Shown: positions 22,655 to 32,585 of the stretch, piece by piece
Numbering within the stretch: the first letter of the stretch is position 1
How the letters are laid out: every line of letters starts with the position of its first letter
NCBI RefSeq assembly: GCF_014203715.1
Contig: NZ_JACHJP010000018.1
Location: 1-50,542 of the forward strand
Source of the DNA: Streptosporangium saharense
Lineage (GTDB): Bacteria > Actinomycetota > Actinomycetes > Streptosporangiales > Streptosporangiaceae
Length of the DNA stretch: 50,542 nucleotides
Reading direction: 5' to 3'
Position numbers and translations under genes: made by a program
Notes under the pieces: model-generated
What the model was told of the DNA's origin: nothing
The model's database searches: none
Seen by the model: only the letters and a program-made list of their open reading frames with translations

Positions 22655-24865
22655 GTGGCCTCGATAACTCAGCGCATCAGGCGGTTCCTTGAGCGTCCCG
22701 GGTCGATCGACCTGGCCCCCTTCGAGCGGACCGTCGCCGCCGCGGGTGCCAGGGAGGAACGGCTCCGCGAGCTCGACGAGCTGCCCAGGCCCTCGGTGGA
22801 GGACCTGCCCGAGTTCTGCGCCGTCGTGCGGGAGGCCGCCCGGCGCACCCTGGGGCTGCGGCCGTACGACGTGCAGCTCGTCGGCATGCTCGCCCTGCTC
22901 TCCGGCAACGTCGCCGAGATGGCCACCGGCGAGGGCAAGACCCTGTCCGGGGCGATGGCCGCGGCCGGATACGCCCTGCAGGGCAAGCGCGTCCACGTGA
23001 TCTCGGTCAACGACTACCTGGCGCAGCGCGACGCCGAGTGGATGGGCCCGCTGTACGAGGCGCTCGGCGTCTCGGTCGGCTGGATCGGCCAGACCTCGAC
23101 CCACGAGGAGCGCAAGGCCGCCTACGCCAAGGACGTGACCTACGGCCCGGTCAGCGAGATCGGCTTCGACGTGCTGCGCGACCGCACCCGGGTGGACGCC
23201 GCCGACCTGGTCATGCCCGCCCCCGAGGTCGCGCTGGTGGACGAGGCCGACTCGGTGCTCGTGGACGAGGCCAGGATTCCGCTGGTGCTCGCCGGGGCCA
23301 CCGACCCGGGCAACGCGGTCCCCGAGATGGCCGTGCTGGTCCGCCAGCTCGTCAGGGGCTACCACTACGAGCTGGACGACCAGGCGCGCAACGTGCACCT
23401 GACGAGCAAGGGCATCGACACCGTCGAGCAGGCGCTCGGCATCGACCTCTACGACACCCCGGGCACGCTGACCGAGGTCAACCTCGCCCTGCACGCGCAC
23501 GCCCTGCTGACCAAGGACGTGGACTACATCGTCCGCGACGGCAAGGTGCACCTGATCAACCCGTCCAGGGGCCGGGTCGCGCTGCTGCAGCGCTGGCCGG
23601 ACGGCCTGCAGGCGGCGGTGGAGGCCAAGGAGGCGCTGCCGCCCTCGGCGACCGGCGAGATCCTCGACTCGATCACCGTGCAGGGTCTGATCACCCGCTA
23701 TCCGCAGCGGTGCGGCATGACCGGCACCGCGGTCGCGGTCGGCGACCAGCTCCGCGAGTTCTACGACCTCAAGGTCGCCGTGGTGCCGCCCAACCGGCCC
23801 TGCGTGCGGATCGACGCCCCCGACCGGCTCTTCGAGTACCGGATGGACAAGGACCGCGCCCTGGTCGAGGAGATCGTCGAGGTGCACGCGACCGGGCGGC
23901 CGATCCTGATCGGCACCCTGGACGTCGCCGAGTCCGAGCGTCTCTCGCTGACCCTCAGCGGCCGGGGCCTGGAGTGCGTGGTCCTCAACGCGAAGAACGA
24001 CGCCGAGGAGGCCTCGATCATCTCGAAGGCCGGTGAGCGGGACGCGATCACGGTCTCCACCCAGATGGCGGGTCGCGGCACCGACATCCGGCTCGGCGAG
24101 GGCGTCGAGGAGCTCGGCGGGCTGTACGTCATCGGTTCCGGACGGCACACCAGCAGCCGTCTGGACGACCAGCTCCGTGGCCGGGCCGGGCGTCAGGGCG
24201 ACCCCGGCGGTTCGGTCTTCTTCGTCAGCGGCGAGGACGACCTGATCGCCCACTACGTGGCCGACGAGTACGCCAGGGGCGTGCCCGACCACGGTCTCGT
24301 CGGGCACGCCCAGCGGGTCGCCGAGGGCGTGGACATGGAGATCCACCGCAACACCTGGCGCTACACCCGCCTGCTCGAACAGCACCGGGGCACCGTGCTC
24401 GACCTCCGTGACAAGGTCCTGCGCGGAAACTCGGCGGGCCAGGCGCTGGCCTCGGCGGTTCCCGAGCGCTGGTCCTCCCTTGAGGAAGCGGTCGGGGAGG
24501 AGGTGCTGAACGAGGCCGCCAGGCAGATCGTGCTCTACCACCTCGACCGGTCGTGGGCCGACCACCTCGCCTACCTCGCCGAGCTGCGCGAGGGCATCCA
24601 TCTGCGCGCGCTCGGCCGCCTGAGCCCGATCGACGAGTTCAACAAGGAGGCCAAGCCCGCCTACGAGCGGATGCTCGCCGAGATCGAGTCGCGTTCGATC
24701 GAGACGTTCGAGGCGGCCACGATCACCGAGGACGGCCTCGACCACGACGAGGCGGGCATCAAACGGCCGACCGCGACCTGGACCTACCTCGTCCAGGAGA
24801 ACCCCTTCGGCACCGAGTGGGAGCGCATCCTCAACCGCCTGGTCACCAAGGTCCGCCGCCGCTGA
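22655..24865 (+). CDS. secA2: Accessory Sec translocase ATPase SecA2
   Basis: A 736-residue SecA-family motor. Walker A is ATGEGKT (about 90-96), the DEAD box is DEADSVLVDEAR (about 195), the pre-protein-crosslinking segment lies between, and the second helicase domain has TQMAGRGTDI and LRGRAGRQGDPG. It lacks the C-terminal zinc-binding tail of SecA1 and is shorter, as is usual for actinobacterial SecA2. It drives export of a subset of proteins at the cytoplasmic membrane together with SecYEG. The start is GTG with GGAGGAGAC directly upstream. No partner gene such as an accessory SecY is adjacent. Confidence 0.92.
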   Translation: MASITQRIRRFLERPGSIDLAPFERTVAAAGAREERLRELDELPRPSVEDLPEFCAVVREAARRTLGLRPYDVQLVGMLALLSGNVAEMATGEGKTLSGAMAAAGYALQGKRVHVISVNDYLAQRDAEWMGPLYEALGVSVGWIGQTSTHEERKAAYAKDVTYGPVSEIGFDVLRDRTRVDAADLVMPAPEVALVDEADSVLVDEARIPLVLAGATDPGNAVPEMAVLVRQLVRGYHYELDDQARNVHLTSKGIDTVEQALGIDLYDTPGTLTEVNLALHAHALLTKDVDYIVRDGKVHLINPSRGRVALLQRWPDGLQAAVEAKEALPPSATGEILDSITVQGLITRYPQRCGMTGTAVAVGDQLREFYDLKVAVVPPNRPCVRIDAPDRLFEYRMDKDRALVEEIVEVHATGRPILIGTLDVAESERLSLTLSGRGLECVVLNAKNDAEEASIISKAGERDAITVSTQMAGRGTDIRLGEGVEELGGLYVIGSGRHTSSRLDDQLRGRAGRQGDPGGSVFFVSGEDDLIAHYVADEYARGVPDHGLVGHAQRVAEGVDMEIHRNTWRYTRLLEQHRGTVLDLRDKVLRGNSAGQALASAVPERWSSLEEAVGEEVLNEAARQIVLYHLDRSWADHLAYLAELREGIHLRALGRLSPIDEFNKEAKPAYERMLAEIESRSIETFEAATITEDGLDHDEAGIKRPTATWTYLVQENPFGTEWERILNRLVTKVRRR

Positions 24866-24931
24866 CACGCCATTCCCCCGCCGGGCGGCCGGTAATGGTT
24901 TTGCCAACTTGCCCCCGATATCGTGTTAATT

Positions 24932-25735
24932 GTGACCACCACCAGCGTGTCCCGCCCCGTCGGTGAACTGTTGCGCCAGTGGCGGGAACGACGGCGGATG
25001 AGCCAGATGGACCTCGCCCTGCAGGCCGAGATCTCCACAAGGCACCTGAGCTTCGTGGAGACCGGCCGCTCGAATCCGAGCAGGGAGATGATCCTGCGGC
25101 TGGCCGAGGAGCTGGACCTGCCGCTGCGTGAGCGCAACCACCTGCTGCTGTCCGGGGGGTTCGCGCCGGTCTACTCGGAGACGCCGCTCGGCTCGCCGGA
25201 GATGGCCGCGGTGCGCGAGGCGCTCGGCCAGGTGCTGAGCGGGCACGAGCCGTACCCCGCCGTGGTGGTCGACCAGCGCTGGAACGTGATCGACCGCAAC
25301 GCCGCGACGGGGCTGCTGCTGCGCGGGGTGGCCCCCGAACTGCTCGTCCCCCCGGTCAACGTGCTGCGGCTGAGCCTGCACCCCAGGGGGATGTCCCAGC
25401 GGATCATCAACCTGGGCGAGTGGCGGGCCCACCTGCTGCACCGGCTGCGCCGTCAGATCAGTCTCACCGCCGACCCGGAGCTGAGCGCGCTCTGGCGGGA
25501 GCTCGACGACTACCCGTGCGACCAGCCGGTGCCCGAGATCGACCGGCCAGGCCCCGGCGACATCGTGATCCCGCTGAGAATCCGCAGGGGGTATCGCGAA
25601 CTCGCCTTCTTCAGCACCATGGCGACCTTCGGCACCCCGCTGGACATCACGGTCGCCGAGCTGGCCATCGAGGCCTACTTCCCCGCTAACCCGGAGACGG
25701 CCGCCTACCTGCAGCACCAGCACCACCCCGACTGA
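24932..25735 (+). CDS. XRE-family regulator with MmyB-like ligand domain
   Basis: A 267-residue protein. An N-terminal XRE helix-turn-helix (MSQMDLALQAEISTRHLSFV, about 23-42) is followed by a C-terminal MmyB-like PAS-type domain with YPAVVVDQRWNVIDRN. MmyB-type domains are thought to bind a fatty-acid-like ligand. The start GTG at 24932 has no ribosome site. TTGCCA at 24902 and TGTTAA at 24925 would place transcription start at or near the GTG, so a leaderless message is likely. It is convergent with the phosphoesterase gene. Targets are not apparent. Confidence 0.88.
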   Translation: MTTTSVSRPVGELLRQWRERRRMSQMDLALQAEISTRHLSFVETGRSNPSREMILRLAEELDLPLRERNHLLLSGGFAPVYSETPLGSPEMAAVREALGQVLSGHEPYPAVVVDQRWNVIDRNAATGLLLRGVAPELLVPPVNVLRLSLHPRGMSQRIINLGEWRAHLLHRLRRQISLTADPELSALWRELDDYPCDQPVPEIDRPGPGDIVIPLRIRRGYRELAFFSTMATFGTPLDITVAELAIEAYFPANPETAAYLQHQHHPD

Positions 25736-25740
25736 GACCC

Positions 25741-26232
25741 TCAGGTGACGGGGACGATCTCGGCCTCGACGAGGTGGCCGTCCTCGATCCGCAGGATTCC
25801 CAGGGTGCCGTGGGGCTGACGGCGGCGGTCGGTCGGCGAGCCGGGGTTGAAGACGCGGAAGCCGCCGTCGCTCTCGTCGCTTTCGTCGAGAGGGATGTGG
25901 GAGTGCCCGAAGACGACGAGGTCGGCCGTGGGGAAGCGGCGGCGCATCCTGGCGAGCCGTCCCCTGGCGGTGCCGCTGTCGTGGATCATCGCGACCCGCA
26001 GCCCGCCGAGGTCGAGTTCGAGCGTCTCCGGCGCCCGTATGTCCGGTCCGTCGTTGTTGCCCTTGACCACGTGGACCGGGGCGTAGGCGGCCAGTTCGTC
26101 CAGGACGCCGGGGACGCAGACGTCGCCCGCGTGCAGGATCGCGTCCGCGCCGCGCAAGTGCTCCGCCACCCGGGGCGGACAGGACTTCCAGCGCCGGGGC
26201 GCGTGCGTGTCGGAGAGAACGACCACCTTCAT
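25741..26232 (-). CDS. YfcE/MJ0936-family metallophosphoesterase
   Basis: A 163-residue calcineurin-fold phosphodiesterase. Metal-binding motifs are complete: DTH (9-11), GDV (about 40), GNND (about 62) and GHSH (about 116). These small enzymes hydrolyse phosphodiester or phosphomonoester model substrates with two divalent metals; the physiological substrate is unknown. The start ATG follows GGATGGGGGC. It is divergent from the CDGSH gene, 51 bases away, and its 3' end is five bases from that of the XRE gene. Confidence 0.88.
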   Translation of the reverse strand: MKVVVLSDTHAPRRWKSCPPRVAEHLRGADAILHAGDVCVPGVLDELAAYAPVHVVKGNNDGPDIRAPETLELDLGGLRVAMIHDSGTARGRLARMRRRFPTADLVVFGHSHIPLDESDESDGGFRVFNPGSPTDRRRQPHGTLGILRIEDGHLVEAEIVPVT

Positions 26233-26283
26233 GCCCCCATCCTTCCCGCGTTTTCCCTCCACCTCGCCGGGCACAACCCCATC

Positions 26284-26505
26284 ATGAGCCACAAACCGGA
26301 CTATCGCTCCACAATCACCCCATATGAGGACGGGCCATTGTTGCTCAGGGGGGAGTTCACGCTGACGACTCAGGACGGGGAGGTCATCGACCCGGGGCGG
26401 GCGACGGTCGCGCTGTGCCGCTGCGGGCGGTCCTCGGCCAAGCCGTTCTGCGATGGCTCGCACAAGATCACCGGGTTCCGGGCCCCGAGCGAGCCCGACC
26501 TCTGA
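26284..26505 (+). CDS. CDGSH iron-sulfur domain protein
   Basis: A 73-residue mitoNEET-type protein. The complete CDGSH motif reads CRCGRSSAKPFCDGSHK, giving the 3Cys-1His ligands Cys45, Cys47, Cys56 and His60 of a redox-active [2Fe-2S] cluster. No signal peptide is present, so it is cytosolic. There is no ribosome site before the ATG and the message may be leaderless. Its 3' 136 bases are also read on the other strand as the end of the glycosyltransferase gene. It borders the operon encoding a diiron haem-oxygenase-like protein, which fits an electron-transfer or cluster-supply role. Confidence 0.9.
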   Translation: MSHKPDYRSTITPYEDGPLLLRGEFTLTTQDGEVIDPGRATVALCRCGRSSAKPFCDGSHKITGFRAPSEPDL

Positions 26506-27458
26506 GCGCGTTCCACCAGCTCGCGGACCGGATGCGCGGCGGTCAGCATCCGGTGCCCCGCGTAGGGGATCCCGCCCCCGAACAACCGCGCCGCCAGCGC
26601 GGGCCAGCTGCACACGGCCCGCTCCAGCACCCACACCGGGGCGAACAGCGAGGCCGTGCGGGGGAAGACCCGGCGTCCCCCCGCCCTGCGGCGCCCGGCC
26701 TCCGCCACCGCCACGCAGGCGGCGGCACCGGCCAGCACCGTCCCGTGCCGACGCCGTAGCAGGCCGGTGACCAGCGTCGGCAGCACGGCCAGGAAGAACA
26801 GCATCCGGGGCGGCTGCGCCAGGTCGTCGTAGGCCTGCCGTACGCGCTGGGACCAGAAGCGCCCGACGGCGGGCGGCAGGCGGCGGACGTAGAGGTCGTG
26901 CGCGCGGTGCTCGCGGCCACCGTGGGCGCGGACCGTGCGGATGAGTTCCAGGTTCTCGAACAGCACGTCCCCGTCGTAGCCGCCCATCTCCCGGAAGACC
27001 GACCGGCGCACCCCGAACGTGCCCGGGTAGTCGGCGCCGAGGCCACGGTTGAGCAGCACGCGGGCGGTGTCCCAGCGGGCGTGCCAGGGCAGCGGGTCGA
27101 AGTAGTTCTGCGGCCTGACCAGGTCGGCCGTCTCCAGCAGCGCGTCCATCCTGGCCAGCTCGGCCGCGCCGTAGCGGACGTCGTCGTCGGCGATGACCAC
27201 GTGCTCGGCGCGGGCCAGGCGCATCCCGGTGGCCACCCCGTTGACCTTGCCGTTGGCGAAGCGCAGGTCGGCGTCGGGACGCACGTGCAGGACGTGGCCG
27301 TCCCAGAGAGCGGCGTGCCGGTCGAAGAGCGCGGGCGGGGAGCCGTCCACGACGACGACGCGGACCTCGCGGCCCAGCCACCGCAGGTAGCCGGTCAGCT
27401 CTTCGAGGCCCGAGTCGTCCTCCCAGCGCAGCGGCAGCACGTAGTCCAGCTCCGTCAC
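26370..27458 (-). CDS. Family 2 glycosyltransferase
   Basis: A 362-residue GT-A-fold glycosyltransferase. It starts YVLPLRWEDDSGLEELTGYL and has the nucleotide-sugar/metal segment VIADDDVRYG (about 95), then FGVRRSVFREMGGYDGDVLFENLELI as the acceptor-side motif, here marked by GGYDGD. A hydrophobic stretch near 255-290 suggests membrane association. The GTG start overlaps the diiron-protein stop (GTGA). The last 44 residues are encoded antisense to the CDGSH gene and look unstructured, so the stop may have been lost and the frame extended. Substrates are not predictable. Confidence 0.83.
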   Translation of the reverse strand: MTELDYVLPLRWEDDSGLEELTGYLRWLGREVRVVVVDGSPPALFDRHAALWDGHVLHVRPDADLRFANGKVNGVATGMRLARAEHVVIADDDVRYGAAELARMDALLETADLVRPQNYFDPLPWHARWDTARVLLNRGLGADYPGTFGVRRSVFREMGGYDGDVLFENLELIRTVRAHGGREHRAHDLYVRRLPPAVGRFWSQRVRQAYDDLAQPPRMLFFLAVLPTLVTGLLRRRHGTVLAGAAACVAVAEAGRRRAGGRRVFPRTASLFAPVWVLERAVCSWPALAARLFGGGIPYAGHRMLTAAHPVRELVERAQRSGSLGARNPVILCEPSQNGLAEDRPQRHSATVARPGSMTSPS

Positions 27459-28447
27459 GGCCCACCCGCCACCAGGCTCGGCTCGCGCAGCGACGTGCTC
27501 CCCCCGGTCCAGCGGTCCAGGACATACCCGGCGAAGAGGGCGTCGAGGGCGAGGGCGCAGGCGGCGCCGTACAGGATGTCGCCGGTCAGGGCGGGCTCGG
27601 CGGCGGCGAGCCCACCGCACATGTCGTGCACGGCGATCTGCTCGTGTACGGCGTCGGCCAGCACGTGCTCGTCGTAGAAGCGGCAGGCCGTGGCGTCGCC
27701 GCCCAGTCTCCGCAGGCCACGGCCGTATTTGAGGTTGGGCAGCGAGGAGGTCGTCTCAAGGACCGCCAGGTGCCCGAGCAGGGCTCCCCTGCGCCTGCGG
27801 TGCAGGCCGAACAGGGACATGAGGTTGACGGTCGCCAGGGTGACCGCCGGGACCCGGTCGAGGTAGGCGCCGTAGGAGTCGTCCAGGCCCAGTCCACGCA
27901 TGGTGGCCCGGAACAGCTCCGAGTGCATCCGCTCCCTGCGGCCTCCGCCGTACTCGTCGGCCTGGATCTCCACCAGGGCCGCCTTGGCGCGGCCACGCAG
28001 CCGGGGCACGGCCCAGGTGTGCGGGTCGGCCTCCTTCAGGTGGTAGATCGAGCGGTGGACGACGAACTCCCTGAACTGCTCGGGGTCGGCCCTCCTCTCC
28101 AGGAACGCGGCGAGCGGGGGTCCCTCGGTGGCGGCGACCAGCTCGGTCAGCGCGCGGCAGAGCCGCTCGGGCTCCACATTTTTCTGAGGGGGTACGGCAC
28201 GCGCGAGCCCCTCCTCGAACCACCGTTCCAGCGTCCGCCTGACCTCAAGCAGCGACGGCTCCCACTCCCAGGCGTCGTCGACCTCCTCGAACCCCTGGTA
28301 GTGCACCTCGTAGCAGACGAAGAGCGCGAGCTGGAGGTCCTCGTCGTCCTCGACGCCGAGGGACGGCGGGTCGAACGCGTGGGGCGGGCGGGTGAGCCGT
28401 TCGAAGATCGCGGCGGTGACGGGACCTCGCGGCGTGGGCAGGCGCAT
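27455..28447 (-). CDS. Iron-containing redox enzyme (haem-oxygenase-like diiron fold)
   Basis: A 330-residue, mostly helical protein of the iron-containing redox enzyme family. Candidate metal ligands sit on helices in ADEYGGGRRERMHSELF (Glu165, His175) and RFYDEHVLADAVHEQ (Asp259/Glu260, His261, His268). The spacing recalls haem-oxygenase-like diiron oxidases/oxygenases, which perform N-oxygenation, desaturation or C-C cleavage in small-molecule pathways. It has a one-base TGATG overlap with the methyltransferase upstream and a GTGA overlap with the glycosyltransferase. The three-enzyme layout implies work on a common small molecule, with the nearby CDGSH protein as a possible redox partner. 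Confidence 0.83.
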   Translation of the reverse strand: MRLPTPRGPVTAAIFERLTRPPHAFDPPSLGVEDDEDLQLALFVCYEVHYQGFEEVDDAWEWEPSLLEVRRTLERWFEEGLARAVPPQKNVEPERLCRALTELVAATEGPPLAAFLERRADPEQFREFVVHRSIYHLKEADPHTWAVPRLRGRAKAALVEIQADEYGGGRRERMHSELFRATMRGLGLDDSYGAYLDRVPAVTLATVNLMSLFGLHRRRRGALLGHLAVLETTSSLPNLKYGRGLRRLGGDATACRFYDEHVLADAVHEQIAVHDMCGGLAAAEPALTGDILYGAACALALDALFAGYVLDRWTGGSTSLREPSLVAGGP

Positions 28448-29205
28448 CACGGCCTCCCGGAGGGCGAGCGGTAGACCGACACGTGCGAGCGGCTGTCGTC
28501 GGTGTACGGCGAGCCGTTCCAGTCGGCCCAGCGGTGCTCGCGTTCCATGCCCGCCAGCCGTCCCATCAGGTCGAGTTCGGCGGGCCAGGCGTAGCGATGG
28601 TTGGCGGGCAGCAGCCGCAGCCCGTCGGAGGTCAGGTTGACCTTCGTCGTGTACATCATCTGCTCCGCGGCCGACAGCCGTGCCGCCTCGACCAGCACCC
28701 TCTCCTCGCTCAGCGTCAGCAGGCGCAGCGCCGTACCGTCCCTGAACGCGCCGGGGTCGGGGACCCACGCCTCGACCACGAAGCGGCCCCCGGGACGCAG
28801 GTGGGCGGCGGCGTTGCGGAAGCAGGCGACCTGGGCGTCCTGGGACGGCAACGCGAAGATCGTGTTGATCGCCAGGACGACCAGGCCGAACTCGCCCTCG
28901 ACCCGGGTCGTCGCGAAGTCCCCCGGCGTCACCGGGACGCGGTCCCCGCCCGGCTTGGCGCGCAGCCGCCGCGTCATCTCCGCGGAGCCCTCGACGCCCG
29001 CGACGACCAGCCCCCGCGCCACGAGCGGCAGCGCCAGCCGTCCGGTGCCGATGCCGAACTCCAGGACCGGCCCGCCTTCGGCGAGTTCCTCAAGCCGGTC
29101 CACCGCGGCGTCGGTGCTGGTCTCCGGGATGGTCGTGCCGTAGACGTCGTCGTAGACGTCGGCGATGGCACGGCCGTATGCGGATGGGTCGAACATCTGC
29201 GCCAT
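28447..29205 (-). CDS. Class I SAM-dependent methyltransferase
   Basis: A 252-residue methyltransferase with the SAM motif VLEFGIGTGRLALPL (about 47-61), the acidic residue in VAGVEGS, and the post-II segment NTIFALPSQ. The C-terminal half (WPAELDLMGRLAGMEREHRW) is typical of small-molecule methyltransferases. It is the first gene of the three-gene operon. A 7-base inverted repeat abuts the ATG, and no clean ribosome site is seen, so translation may be regulated or inefficient. Confidence 0.87.
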   Translation of the reverse strand: MAQMFDPSAYGRAIADVYDDVYGTTIPETSTDAAVDRLEELAEGGPVLEFGIGTGRLALPLVARGLVVAGVEGSAEMTRRLRAKPGGDRVPVTPGDFATTRVEGEFGLVVLAINTIFALPSQDAQVACFRNAAAHLRPGGRFVVEAWVPDPGAFRDGTALRLLTLSEERVLVEAARLSAAEQMMYTTKVNLTSDGLRLLPANHRYAWPAELDLMGRLAGMEREHRWADWNGSPYTDDSRSHVSVYRSPSGRP

Positions 29206-29238
29206 GGGAGCCCCCGTTCCCTCGCCCTAGAGGCTCCC
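29206..29238 (-). promoter_or_regulatory. Hairpin abutting the methyltransferase start
   Basis: On the transcribed strand GGGAGCC (29238-29232) pairs perfectly with GGCTCCC (29212-29206), loop 19 bases, ending one base before the ATG. It could hide the start region of the message, or serve as the end structure of the catalase transcript that stops at 29267. Confidence 0.45.
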
Positions 29239-29266
29239 CCCATAGTGACCTGCGAAAACAGCCTGG

Positions 29267-31537
<2,271 letters not shown>

Positions 31538-31596
31538 CGTTCTCTCCCTGCGCCGTTGACAGCGGGACCGTCGGATCGGTCCGGCGGCGGTACGAC

Positions 31597-31621
31597 ATAC
31601 CCGCGTTCGAGCCCTCAAAGC
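31597..31621 (-). promoter_or_regulatory. Candidate sigma-B/sigma-F-type promoter of the catalase gene
   Basis: On the minus strand GCTT, 15 bases, then GGGTAT matches the actinobacterial stress-sigma consensus GNNT-N14-16-GGGTAT. It is 60 bases upstream of the catalase ATG and is the only such match in the gap. Confidence 0.6.
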
Positions 31622-31646
31622 GGCGACACTCAAGAGAAACAGCAAG

Positions 31647-31673
31647 AAAGGCCCCTCCGGAGGAGGAGCCTTT
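31647..31673. terminator. Terminator of the sulfur operon
   Basis: A strong hairpin made from AAAGGC-C-CCTCC, loop GGA, GGAGG-A-GCCTTT, with short T-rich ends on the minus strand (TTTCTTG). It lies ten bases past the stop of the last gene of the minus-strand sulfur operon and before the catalase promoter. Confidence 0.7.
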
Positions 31674-31682
31674 CCACGGTGT

Positions 31683-32585
31683 TCACTTGAGCAGCTTGGC
31701 GATCTCCGGGTCTACGGCGTCCGCGACGGTGATCTTGCGGTCGATGAGGCCGCTGGCGTGGAAGAGGTCGGCGGCCCGCTGCTGCTCGGCGACGAACTCC
31801 TCGGTCACCGGGTTCAGCCCGAAGGGGCGCTTGCGCAGGGCGTTCTCCCAGTGGTCGAGGTCACCGCCGTCGTCGGCGGCGAACAGCTCGGCCGCCTCGC
31901 GGTAGTTCTCGGTGATCCAGGTGTCGGACTCCTGCAGGGCGGCGACGATCGCGGCGAGCTGCTCGGGGTGCTGCTCGGCGAAGTCGCGCCGGGTGAACCA
32001 GAGCGAGCGGTGGCTGAACAGCCCGTCGGTCGCGATCAGCTCGCGGACCGGCGCCTGCGCCTCGACCTTGCTGAGCGAGGGGTAGGAGCCGACCCAGGCG
32101 TCCACCTCCCCGTTGAGGAACAGCTCGCCCGCGTCCACCCCGGCGTCAACGGGGACGATGTCCTTCCAGGTCAGCCCGGCCTTGTCGAGGGCGAACAGCA
32201 GCAGCGTCGTCTGCCACGAGCCGTGTCCGAGCGCGACTTTCTTCCCCTTCAGGTCCTCCAGGGAGGTGATCGGGGAGTCCTCCCGCACCACCAGCCTGCC
32301 GTTCTCGTGGCGGGAGCCGGAGACGGCCACGTAGACGATGTCGTGGCCCTTGCCCTGGGCGGTGACCGGCGGCGTCGAACCGGTGCCGACGAAGTCGTAG
32401 CCGCCGTCGAAGAGGTGGTCACCGTGGACCGAGGGCAGCCCCTTGGTCGGGTCCGGCTTGTCACCGGCCGGGAGGTCGCGCAGGTCGACCCACTCGACGT
32501 CGGGGATCGCGCGCTCCAGGATGCCCCGGTGCCGCAGGACCCACAGCGAGTTGTTGTGCGGGAAGTAGCCGACGCGGACGCTCAT
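31683..32585 (-). CDS. SsuA/TauA-fold binding protein without signal peptide
   Basis: A 300-residue type II periplasmic-binding-protein fold of the NrtA/SsuA/TauA family: VGYFPHNNSL at the start, then LVVREDSPITSLEDLKGKKVALGHGS and GEVDAWVGSYPS. No signal peptide or lipobox is present, and the start ATG is fixed by its ATGA overlap with the upstream monooxygenase, so the protein should stay in the cytoplasm. Unlike the DszB-like protein of the same fold in this operon it has no cysteine near the N-terminus. It could be a second importer component secreted in an unknown way, a ligand sensor, or an enzyme that reuses the fold. Confidence 0.82.
   Translation of the reverse strand: MSVRVGYFPHNNSLWVLRHRGILERAIPDVEWVDLRDLPAGDKPDPTKGLPSVHGDHLFDGGYDFVGTGSTPPVTAQGKGHDIVYVAVSGSRHENGRLVVREDSPITSLEDLKGKKVALGHGSWQTTLLLFALDKAGLTWKDIVPVDAGVDAGELFLNGEVDAWVGSYPSLSKVEAQAPVRELIATDGLFSHRSLWFTRRDFAEQHPEQLAAIVAALQESDTWITENYREAAELFAADDGGDLDHWENALRKRPFGLNPVTEEFVAEQQRAADLFHASGLIDRKITVADAVDPEIAKLLK

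Noticed and set aside
31683..32585. Second DszB-like desulfinase
   Set aside because: It shares the fold but has no N-terminal cysteine and no equivalent of the catalytic His-Arg pair.
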